A stretch of 64,000 bases of DNA from Mesorhizobium temperatum (GTDB lineage: Bacteria; Pseudomonadota; Alphaproteobacteria; Rhizobiales; Rhizobiaceae): contig NZ_NPKJ01000060.1 of assembly GCF_002284575.1 (NCBI RefSeq), positions 296,515 through 360,514 of the forward strand, given 5' to 3'. Positions 17,145 to 24,024 of this stretch are shown one piece after another; the stretch's first letter is position 1; each line of letters opens with the position of its first letter. Position numbers and translations under genes: made by a program. The notes beneath the pieces were generated by a model, which did no database searches, had not been told where the DNA came from, and worked only from the letters and a program-made list of their open reading frames with translations.

Positions 17145-17375
17145 TTCTTGGCCTTGTCGACCAATTTGTTCTTCGAAATCTCCGCGCGCCCGCAGGGCGA
17201 AGCCCGAGGACGCGCAAGGAAACGAACGTGGATTTCGATCAGTTCTTGGCCTTATCGACCAGCTTGTTCTTAGAAATCTCCGCGCGCCCGCAGGGCGAAG
17301 CCCGAGGACGCGCAAGCAAACGAACGTGGATTTCGATCAGTTCTTGGCCTTATCGACCAGCTTGTTCTTAGAAAT
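17145..17375 (-). repeat. 98-bp tandem repeats of the ilvC 3' end (about 2.4 copies)
   Basis: The same block begins at 17145, 17243 and 17341, a 98-bp period. Each copy holds the last roughly 36 bases of ilvC (encoding KNKLVDKAKN and stop). Copies 1 and 2 are joined by a 62-base spacer with a GGGC-TTC-GCCC hairpin. The two spacers differ at about one base, while the tail nearest the terminator has several changes. Only the copy at 17341 is part of the ilvC frame. Confidence 0.93.
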
Positions 17376-18356
17376 CCACGGCATCATCGCGCGCAGCTTG
17401 GCGCCGACTTCCTCGATCTGGTGGCTGTCGTTGTTGCGGCGGATGCCCTTGAAGCGCGACATGCCGGCGCGGTATTCCTGCATCCATTCCGAGGTGAACT
17501 TGCCGGTCTGGATATCCTTCAGCACGCGCTTCATCTCGGCCTTGGTGTCGGCAGTGATGATGCGCGGACCCGAGACATATTCGCCCCATTCGGCGGTGTT
17601 CGAGATCGAGTAATTCATGTTGGCGATGCCGCCCTCATAGATCAGGTCGACGATCAGCTTGACCTCGTGCAGGCACTCGAAATAGGCCATTTCCGGCGCG
17701 TAGCCGGCTTCCACCAGCGTCTCGAAGCCAGCACGGATCAGTTCGACCAGGCCGCCGCACAGGACAACCTGCTCGCCGAACAGATCGGTTTCGCATTCCT
17801 CGCGGAAATTGGTCTCGATGATGCCCGAACGGCCGCCGCCGACGCCGCAGGCATAGGACAGAGCGAGATCGAGCGCATTGCCCGAAGCATCCTGGTTGAC
17901 CGCGACCAGGCACGGCACGCCGCCGCCCTTCTGGTATTCGCCGCGCACCGTGTGGCCAGGCCCCTTTGGCGCGATCATAACGACGTCGACCGAGGCCTTC
18001 GGCTCGATCAGGCCAAAGTGCACGTTGAGGCCGTGGGCGAAAGCGATCGCCGCGCCATCGCGGATGTTCGGTGCGATCTCGGTTTTGTAGATGTCGGCCT
18101 GCAGCTCGTCCGGCGTCGCCATCATCATCAGGTCGGCCCATTTGGCGGCCTCCGCCACGCTCATCACCTTGAGCCCGTCGGCCTCGACTTTTTGGGCGGT
18201 CGCCGATCCGGCCTTGAGGCCGATGGCGATATCCTTAACGCCGGAGTCCTTGAGGTTGAGCGCGTGCGCCCTGCCCTGGCTGCCATAGCCGATGATGGCG
18301 ACCTTCTTGCCCTTGATCAGGTTGAGATCGGCGTCGCGATCGTAATAGACACGCAT
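17337..18356 (-). CDS. ilvC: Ketol-acid reductoisomerase IlvC
   Basis: The 339-residue class I enzyme converts acetolactate or acetohydroxybutyrate to the dihydroxy acids of the valine and isoleucine pathway, using NADPH and Mg2+. The Rossmann loop GYGSQGRAHA is at 23-32. The knotted C-terminal domain shows the metal ligands in the DLFGEQ and ECLHEVKLIVDLIYEGG regions. It works downstream of IlvI-IlvH, encoded 23 kb away in this window. Its 3' end is unusual: the final codons and stop recur twice in the 3' untranslated region. Confidence 0.97.
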   Translation of the reverse strand: MRVYYDRDADLNLIKGKKVAIIGYGSQGRAHALNLKDSGVKDIAIGLKAGSATAQKVEADGLKVMSVAEAAKWADLMMMATPDELQADIYKTEIAPNIRDGAAIAFAHGLNVHFGLIEPKASVDVVMIAPKGPGHTVRGEYQKGGGVPCLVAVNQDASGNALDLALSYACGVGGGRSGIIETNFREECETDLFGEQVVLCGGLVELIRAGFETLVEAGYAPEMAYFECLHEVKLIVDLIYEGGIANMNYSISNTAEWGEYVSGPRIITADTKAEMKRVLKDIQTGKFTSEWMQEYRAGMSRFKGIRRNNDSHQIEEVGAKLRAMMPWISKNKLVDKAKN

Positions 18357-18380
18357 TTTTCTTTCCTTCCCGTTTTAAAT

Positions 18381-19049
18381 TCAGAGGCCTTGCGGCCCGG
18401 TTTTTGCTCCATAAAGAGCGAGAAACTGGTGCGTCGCCCGGACGGCATCGCCGCCGATCGCCGCATCAGTCAATTCCAGCCGGTCGCCGAGCAGCAGGCG
18501 AATCTGCACGTCACGGGCGACCAGCCCGAAAAAGGTGCGGAATGCCGCTTCGGCATCCGAGAACTCGAGAAGCCCGGCCTGCCGGCCGGCCTCCAGCACC
18601 GGCTTCAGGCGCCTGGCCAGCGCGAAGCGGCCGTTCTCCAGCACGATGGCGCCAAGATCGTCCTTTCCGTCTTTGCGCCGGATTGGGCCGGCACGGCCGA
18701 CCGCCACCCGGTTGAGCGCGATCGAGGTGTCGCTCGAAATCACCTTCAGCCAATCCGAGGCGAAGCGCTCGAGGCTCGCCGTCAGCGAAGCAAGGTCGAG
18801 CCCCTTGCGGTCGACCGGCACTACCCGCACCTTGGAGGCCTGCCATTGCACCGTTGCCGTCAAAAGCCCATCGCGATCGCCGAACCATTTGTAGAGCGTT
18901 TCCTTGGAACAGCTCGCCCGCCGCGCTACGGCGGTCATGGTCAACTGATCGCCCTCCTCGACCAGCAGGCGAAGTGCGGCGTCGAGCACGGCTTTCTGCC
19001 GCTCCGTCAACGCTTCGCTGGTGTCGATGTCGACGCTTGCCTGCAACAA
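18381..19049 (-). CDS. TetR-family transcriptional regulator
   Basis: The 222-residue regulator has the N-terminal TetR helix-turn-helix ALTERQKAVLDAALRLLVE...TMTAVARRASCSKETLYKWFGDRDGLL and a C-terminal ligand/dimer domain of AefR-like type (TetR_C_7 style). I take TTG 19049 because GCAGGA lies 6 bases before it and because a palindromic candidate operator at 19084-19101 would otherwise be coding. Upstream in-frame ATGs at 19109 and 19139 are alternatives. It is divergent from a DUF1772 gene at 19211, its likely target. Confidence 0.85.
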   Translation of the reverse strand: MLQASVDIDTSEALTERQKAVLDAALRLLVEEGDQLTMTAVARRASCSKETLYKWFGDRDGLLTATVQWQASKVRVVPVDRKGLDLASLTASLERFASDWLKVISSDTSIALNRVAVGRAGPIRRKDGKDDLGAIVLENGRFALARRLKPVLEAGRQAGLLEFSDAEAAFRTFFGLVARDVQIRLLLGDRLELTDAAIGGDAVRATHQFLALYGAKTGPQGL

Positions 19050-19083
19050 CTGTTTTCCTGCTCGATGACGGCGGCAGTCGCTT

Positions 19084-19101
19084 CCGTACCGTACGTTACG
19101 G
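19084..19101 (+). promoter_or_regulatory. Candidate TetR operator
   Basis: The near-palindrome CCGTACCGTACGTTACGG (outer arms CCGTA/TACGG, perfect core CGTACG) lies in the 161-base divergent gap between the TetR gene and the DUF1772 gene. Its position and symmetry suit an autoregulatory operator. Confidence 0.5.
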
Positions 19102-19210
19102 TTCGGCATGTCTATGGCGTATTGTCGGACCCGGTGCAAGCCCTATCTCCGCTTTTTGACGTTTCTAGGCCGGAACGGCCCCCACCGGAACGCGTGGCGC
19201 GGAGAGAAAA

Positions 19211-19639
19211 ATGCTCGTCGGCCTGCTTGCATTGACTGTTACCGCCGCTTTCGCGGGCGCCGCCATCTATGTCAGCGTCGCCGAGCAGCCGGCGCGGCTT
19301 CGCCTCGATGACAGGGCACTGCTGCAGGAATGGCAGCCCTCCTACAAGCGCGGCGCCGCCATGCAGGCGTCGATCGCCGTCGTCGCCTGCGTTCTTGGTG
19401 TCGTTGCCTGGTGGCAGACCGGCAATCTCGCCTATCTGCTCGGGGCGGTGCTGATCATCCTGCCCTGGCCATGGACGCTGATCGCAATGATGCCGACAAA
19501 CCGACTGCTGGAGGCGATGGACGCGGCCGCCGTCAATCCAAAGGCCCGGGCATTGATCGTCAAATGGGGTAATCTGCATCTGGTCCGCGTCGCGCTTGGC
19601 GTGCTGGCGACATTGGCATTCCTCTGGGGTAGTGCCTGA
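19211..19639 (+). CDS. DUF1772 membrane protein (anthrone oxygenase-like)
   Basis: The 142-residue protein has four hydrophobic segments (about 2-22, 51-68, 73-91, 121-139) and DUF1772 landmarks: the N-terminal AAIYVSVAEQPAR and the WTLIAMMPTNRLL strip with a conserved Asn. Some fungal relatives act as anthrone oxygenases, but bacterial members have no established role. It is divergently placed from the TetR-family gene and is probably its regulated partner. Confidence 0.82.
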   Translation: MLVGLLALTVTAAFAGAAIYVSVAEQPARLRLDDRALLQEWQPSYKRGAAMQASIAVVACVLGVVAWWQTGNLAYLLGAVLIILPWPWTLIAMMPTNRLLEAMDAAAVNPKARALIVKWGNLHLVRVALGVLATLAFLWGSA

Positions 19640-19675
19640 CGTCACTACAACCGATCTTCAGCGCCAAGGGCCACA

Positions 19676-20134
19676 TCACTCCGGCATGGCCGGATGGCGT
19701 AGCCGTCCAAGTAGAGCCGACAGGGTGTCCAGGTCATCATTGGAGAGCTTGGCACCGACCAGCTCCGCGATCGATCGTCCGTAGACGGCCCACATGCGGC
19801 GGCGCGTCTCACGCCCCTTGCCGGTGATGCGGATGGTCTGTCCTCGCCCGTCATCGGCAACCCTGAGCTTCTCGACCAGCCCGTCCGCTTCGAGCCGCGC
19901 CAGCAGCCGGGAGATGTTGTACTGCGCAAACAATGTGCGCTCGATCAGTTGGAATGGCCGTAAGCCGCCCTCGCCTGCTTCGGCCAGCTCATGCAGGACG
20001 TCGTACCAGGCAAGCGGCGGCAAGCTGCTGTCCTTCAACGCGTCTTCAGCTCTTTCCACCAGCTGGCGCGAAACGCGCATCAGGCGCGCCCAAGCCTTGA
20101 TGGCCGCAGGCGAAGGATTGGTTTTCTCCGTCAT
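19676..20134 (-). CDS. MarR-family transcriptional regulator
   Basis: The 152-residue winged-helix regulator has the MarR pattern: LPPLAWYDVLHELAEAGEGGLRPFQLIERTLFAQYNISRLLARLEADGLVEKL (recognition helix), then the wing VADDGRGQTIRITGKGRE. It starts at ATG 20134. The 97-base gap to the Rieske gene contains three copies of the palindrome GATGCANNTGCATC placed in both promoters, so this protein most likely represses itself and the Rieske-GST pair. The inducing ligand is unknown; aromatic or electrophilic compounds are typical for the family. Confidence 0.9.
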   Translation of the reverse strand: MTEKTNPSPAAIKAWARLMRVSRQLVERAEDALKDSSLPPLAWYDVLHELAEAGEGGLRPFQLIERTLFAQYNISRLLARLEADGLVEKLRVADDGRGQTIRITGKGRETRRRMWAVYGRSIAELVGAKLSNDDLDTLSALLGRLRHPAMPE

Positions 20135-20140
20135 GATTGC

Positions 20141-20169
20141 AGCATACGCGATAGATGCAATTGCATCAA
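20141..20169 (-). promoter_or_regulatory. marR-type gene promoter with operator 1 in the spacer
   Basis: On the minus strand TTGATG (20164-20169) and TATGCT (20141-20146) are separated by exactly 17 bases. The perfect palindrome GATGCAATTGCATC (20154-20167) overlaps the -35 and the spacer. Confidence 0.65.
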
Positions 20170-20171
20170 GA

Positions 20172-20214
20172 TTGACAGTCGATGCAGCTGCATCTATATA
20201 GATGCAATTGCATT
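20172..20214 (+). promoter_or_regulatory. Rieske/GST promoter with operators 2 and 3
   Basis: TTGACA (20172-20177), a 17-base spacer and TATATA (20195-20200) form a consensus sigma-70-type promoter. The perfect palindrome GATGCAGCTGCATC (20181-20194) fills the spacer, and a third copy, GATGCAATTGCATT (20201-20214, one mismatch), covers the likely transcription start. Confidence 0.75.
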
Positions 20215-20231
20215 GATATCGGAGCACTGCC

Positions 20232-20537
20232 ATGAAACATGAAATCTGCAAGGTCGCCGACATCCCGGAGACGGGCAGCCTGATCGCTCCATTCTTCGGC
20301 CGCGAAGTCCATGTCTACCGCAGCGGCGAGCGCATCCGCGCCGCCGCCAATGTCTGCCTGCATTTCGGTGGGCCGCTCGACTGCAAGGACGGCAAGCTCG
20401 TCTGCCAGTGGCATGGCGCCTCGTTCGACATGACAAGCGGGGAGCGGATCGAAGGCCCGGCGTCCAAGGGCTCCCGTCTTATGTTCCTCTCCACCCGCGT
20501 CGAGGACGGCGCGTTGAACTATGTCTGGGGAGAATGA
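20232..20537 (+). CDS. Small Rieske [2Fe-2S] protein
   Basis: The 101-residue protein has one Rieske domain. The cluster ligands are in CLH (Cys42, His44) and CQWH (Cys58, His61). It resembles the ferredoxin component or regulatory Rieske proteins that deliver electrons to oxygenases, or stand-alone Rieske proteins in detoxification loci. No oxygenase subunit is adjacent. It is the first gene behind the operator-controlled promoter and is followed after 1 base by a glutathione transferase gene, so the two should be expressed together. Confidence 0.9.
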   Translation: MKHEICKVADIPETGSLIAPFFGREVHVYRSGERIRAAANVCLHFGGPLDCKDGKLVCQWHGASFDMTSGERIEGPASKGSRLMFLSTRVEDGALNYVWGE

Positions 20538-20538
20538 A

Positions 20539-21249
20539 ATGACCGACAAGCTCGCTCTCGTCAGCCATCCCCTTTGTCCCTATGTGCAGCGCGCGGCGAT
20601 CTCGCTCGCCGAAAAGGACGTGCCGTTCGAACGCCTCGCCATCGATCTCGCCAACAAGCCGGCCTGGTTCAAGGCGATATCGCCGCTCGGCAAGGTACCG
20701 CTGCTGCGCGTGCAGCAGAATGGCGAGGCAACCGCGATCTTCGAATCGGTGGTTATCCTCGAATTCCTTGAGGAAACGCTGGCCAACCCACTCCACCCTG
20801 CCGACCCGCTGGCCCGCGCACGGCATCGCGCCTGGATCGAGTTCGGCTCGGCCATCCTCAACGCAATCGGTCGACTCTATTCCGCACCGACCGAGGTCGC
20901 CTTCCTTGCCGAAAGCGAAGGTCTGTCGGCAATGTTCGATCGTCTCGAAATAGAACTGACGGCTGGCCGAGCTGGGCCATGGTTTGCCGGCGAGCGCTTT
21001 TCACTGGTCGATGCTGTCTATGGACCAATCTTCCGCTATTTCGACGCCTTCGATCGGATCGGCGAGTTCGGCATCCTGAGCGGAAAGCCGCGTGTCGAGG
21101 CCTGGCGGAAGGGATTGCACGAACGCAAGTCGGTGAAGAACGCTGTCGCCCCGGATTACCCACAGCGCCTTCATGCATTCCTGCAAGCGAAGGGTTCACA
21201 TCTTTCGAAACTCACCCGCCGCAACGAGGCGGCCACCGCGCTTCCTTGA
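20539..21249 (+). CDS. Glutathione S-transferase family protein
   Basis: The 236-residue protein has an N-terminal thioredoxin-like domain with CPYV at 13-16, the cis-Pro loop GKVPLL, and the glutathione-contacting ESVVILEFLEE. A C-terminal all-helical domain follows. The CPYV motif favours a cysteine-type GST (omega/glutaredoxin-like) that performs thiol transfer or deglutathionylation. It is cotranscribed with the Rieske gene. Its 3' end runs 38 bases into the tail of the broken monooxygenase gene on the other strand. Confidence 0.9.
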   Translation: MTDKLALVSHPLCPYVQRAAISLAEKDVPFERLAIDLANKPAWFKAISPLGKVPLLRVQQNGEATAIFESVVILEFLEETLANPLHPADPLARARHRAWIEFGSAILNAIGRLYSAPTEVAFLAESEGLSAMFDRLEIELTAGRAGPWFAGERFSLVDAVYGPIFRYFDAFDRIGEFGILSGKPRVEAWRKGLHERKSVKNAVAPDYPQRLHAFLQAKGSHLSKLTRRNEAATALP

Positions 21250-22469
21250 TACCGATCCGCCTGAACGGATCGACCACGGTTCCAGCCACCATCGAGGCAA
21301 GGATGTTTGGCGCCGGCGGGATTTTCGCCACCGACGCCACCAGCCAGTCGCGAATGAGCGGCATCACGGTCGAACGGCGTCAGCATCAGCGACAGCGCCT
21401 GAAGCACCCTGACGTGCCACCGCCGCGCCTGAACATAGGTCTCTAGCGCAGTATCGACACGGCCCGTTCCTATGAGCGCGTAGTTGAGCGCCGCCGCGTC
21501 GAGCAGCGCCATGTTCGCCCCTTGCCCGAGCTGCGGGCTGGTCGAATGCGCCGCATCGCCGATGACCGCCCATCGCCTTCCGGCCGGCATCTTGAGCGTG
21601 TGATGGCCGTAACGCGCCAGCGAGAGCTGATCGAAATTGTTGATCTGGCTCGTGAACGCCTCGCATTCGGGCCACAGCCGAACCACCCTCGCCTTCCACG
21701 CGTCGAGGCCTGTTGCCCTGACCTGCTCTGCGTCCGCCGGCTTCAGGCTCCAAAAGAATGCCGCCATCTTTCTCGGCGCCGGGTTCCGGCCTGCCGATCG
21801 GCAGCACGCCTATCATCACGCTCGCTCTGTCGTAGCGCTGCAGCAGGGCGTGCTCGTCGAAACCGTCGCCGCGCCAGCCGAGCGACGCCCAGAACGCGCC
21901 ATAGGCGAGCGGCCGCGGTTCACCCGGATTCTGCACGCGCTGCCGCAATTTGGAGCGCGAACCGCTGGCATCGACGACCAGATCGAACGGCCCTATCCTT
22001 CGCCCGTTGCCGCAGATCAGCGTTGCCCGTTCGCCGGTTTCCAGCGTCTCGAGCTCGACGCCGGTTTCTATGGTGATCGCATCGCGCCGGACGGCGCGGA
22101 AGAGCACGCCGAACAAGGCCGCCCGGTGCACCGCCAGCCCAAAACGACTGCGGCGCTGCGCATCATAGCGGACGTCGAGCACGGTGCGGCCGGTTTTCGC
22201 ATCGGCGCCATGCAGGCGGTCGATGCGGCTGCCCAGCGCCAGGATGTCGTCGAGCAGGCCGAGATCGGCAAGCACCGTCAGCCCGGTTGGCTGCAGGGCC
22301 AATCCGGACCCGACTGGCTTGGCTCGTCGAAGCGCTCGAAGATGGTGACCTGGTGCCCGGCACGCTTCAGATAGAGTGCCGCGGCCAGTCCGGCCGGGCC
22401 GGCGCCGGCAATCGCGATGTCCAGAAAAATGCCAATTGCCCGCCGAATCTTCTCGCCCAAGCCGGACAA
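21212..22469 (-). pseudogene. FAD-dependent aromatic monooxygenase, frameshifted
   Basis: Reading through three frames gives a continuous class A flavin hydroxylase: AIAGAGPAGLAAALYLKRAG (FAD loop), LALQPTGLTVLADLGL, VVDASGSRS, WAVIGDAAHSTSPQLGQGANMALLDA (second FAD motif), and a tail ending with IKEARWPPRCGG. The breaks are near 22315 (one base missing; restoring it gives SPVGSGLALQPTG), near 21768 (one extra A on the minus strand) and near 21366 (about one extra base or a small deletion). Three independent shifts argue for a dead gene rather than sequencing error. No good start codon is obvious; the first in-frame TTG is 22469. Confidence 0.85.
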
Positions 22470-22532
22470 TCCTTCAGCGGTATCGCCAAATCAAGCCGTC
22501 GCGCTTGGCGTTTGCCACTCCGGCATTGATGG

Positions 22533-22943
22533 TTAGGACTCGGTGGCGTCGAAAGCGTTCCGCGCGTCGCGCACAGCGCCATGATTGAGCTCGGCCCACT
22601 GGAGCAGCTGGTGCAGGGGTCCGAACATCGAGCGTCCGAGATCGGTCAGACTGTATTCGACGCTCGGCGGCTTGGTCGGGAACACCTCGCGATGGACGTA
22701 ACCGTCGCGCTGTAAATCGTGCAGCGTCTGGGTGAGCATGCGCTGTGAAATGTCGGGTACCAGCCGCCGCAATTCGCCGAACCGGTACGGCTTTTCTGCC
22801 AGCGCCATCATCAGCAGCGAACTCCATTTGTTGCTGATGCCTTGGATCACATCGCGGACCGGACAGTCGGCAATGTTGCCCCCGCCGCTGCCCGCTTTGT
22901 AAATCTCGAGTTTCGATCTCAGACCGACGATTTTGCTGTCCAT
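22533..22943 (-). CDS. HxlR-family transcriptional regulator
   Basis: The 136-residue winged-helix regulator has the HxlR layout: DCPVRDVIQGISNKWSSLLMMAL, then RFGELRRLVPDISQRMLTQTLHDLQRDGYVHREVFPTKPPSVEYSLTDLG. A cysteine sits at the usual sensing position near residue 27. The start is ATG 22943 with AGGGA upstream. It is divergent from a quinone oxidoreductase gene at 23080, the same pairing as ytfH/qorB in E. coli, so redox or electrophile sensing is a reasonable inference. Confidence 0.9.
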   Translation of the reverse strand: MDSKIVGLRSKLEIYKAGSGGGNIADCPVRDVIQGISNKWSSLLMMALAEKPYRFGELRRLVPDISQRMLTQTLHDLQRDGYVHREVFPTKPPSVEYSLTDLGRSMFGPLHQLLQWAELNHGAVRDARNAFDATES

Positions 22944-23079
22944 CGCTGGTTCCCTGCGCCTGCCTACCTCCCGCAAAACTGCCTTCTTTACGGAGGTCGG
23001 TCAATTCCTATTTTAGTGCTGGTCTCTTTTTGAGACTCATATAAGCACCCGCCGCTCCGGCGCAACGACAGGACTTCCC

Positions 23080-23970
23080 ATGACCGAAACCCTTCTCGTC
23101 ACCGGCGCCTCCGGCCAGCTCGGCCGCGGCGTCATCCATCATCTGCTGGACACGCTCAAGGTTCCGCCCGCACGCATCGTCGCCGCCACCCGTAATCCGG
23201 AAAACCTCGCCGACTTGGCGACGCGCGGCGTTGCCATCAGGCAAGCCGATTTCGATGACACGGCGTCGCTCGTCGAGGCATTCAAGGTCGCCGCCAGGGT
23301 CCTGATCATCTCGACCGGCGAGATCGACCTTGGAGGCAAGCGCCTCAAGCAGCACGAGAATGCAGTCGCAGCCGCCAAGAAGGCTGGTGTTTCGCATCTG
23401 CTCTACACCTCGATGCCCAATCCTGAGCCGGGATCGCCGGTGCTGTTTGCGGGCGATCACTACGGGACCGAGCAGGCGATCAAGGCAAGCGGCATCCCCT
23501 ACACGATTTTCCGCAACGGCTGGTATCAGGAGAACCTGTTCATGTCGCTGCCGCATGCCATTGCCTCGGGGCAGTGGTACACATCGGCGGCCGACGGCCG
23601 CATCGCCCATGGCGCTCGCGACGACATGGCCGTGGCGATCGCCGCCGGCCTTGCCTCGGGCGATGCTGAAAGCACCACATACACGCTGACGGGCCCGCAG
23701 GCCTACACGGTCGCCGAGATCGCGGCCCTGGTGACCGACGTCACCGGCAAGCCCATCGAGGTCGTCCAGCTTTCGGACGAGGCCTTGACCGAGGGTCTGA
23801 AGGCTGCCGGCATTCCCTCGGATTTTGCCCCCATTGTCGTTTCCTTCGACACCAACACGCGCTCCGGCCGCATCGGCATGGTGACCGACGCGATCGAGAC
23901 ACTTTCAGGCAAAAAGCCGAAATCGTTGAGGCATTTCCTCGAGGCGAACAAGGCAGCTCTGGCCGGCTGA
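23080..23970 (+). CDS. NAD(P)H:quinone oxidoreductase-like NmrA/SDR protein
   Basis: The 296-residue protein is an atypical short-chain dehydrogenase of the NmrA/QOR2 group. The NADP loop TGASGQLGRGV (7-17) lies at the N terminus; ATRNPENLADLATRGV and the NGWYQENLF segment follow. It probably reduces quinones or other carbonyl-conjugated electrophiles in the cytoplasm. Control by the divergent HxlR regulator is inferred from synteny. The terminator at 23990-24021 follows after 20 bases. Confidence 0.88.
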   Translation: MTETLLVTGASGQLGRGVIHHLLDTLKVPPARIVAATRNPENLADLATRGVAIRQADFDDTASLVEAFKVAARVLIISTGEIDLGGKRLKQHENAVAAAKKAGVSHLLYTSMPNPEPGSPVLFAGDHYGTEQAIKASGIPYTIFRNGWYQENLFMSLPHAIASGQWYTSAADGRIAHGARDDMAVAIAAGLASGDAESTTYTLTGPQAYTVAEIAALVTDVTGKPIEVVQLSDEALTEGLKAAGIPSDFAPIVVSFDTNTRSGRIGMVTDAIETLSGKKPKSLRHFLEANKAALAG

Positions 23971-23989
23971 AGGCCGCAGAGATTCTGAC

Positions 23990-24021
23990 AAAGGCCGTGC
24001 CTTTCGACAGGCACGGCCTTT
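23990..24021 (+). terminator. Terminator hairpin between convergent genes
   Basis: A 12-bp perfect stem AAAGGCCGTGCC/GGCACGGCCTTT with an 8-base loop lies between the quinone reductase gene (+) and kup (-); the A/T ends let it act in both directions. Confidence 0.85.
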
Positions 24022-24024
24022 GGT

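Noticed and set aside
17145..17375. CRISPR-like array
   Set aside because: There are only about 2.4 copies of a 98-bp unit, and its repeat and spacer parts are both conserved; it is a duplicated gene end.
17421..19235. 604-codon plus-strand frame over ilvC and the TetR gene
   Set aside because: It is fully antisense to two solid genes and lacks any domain.
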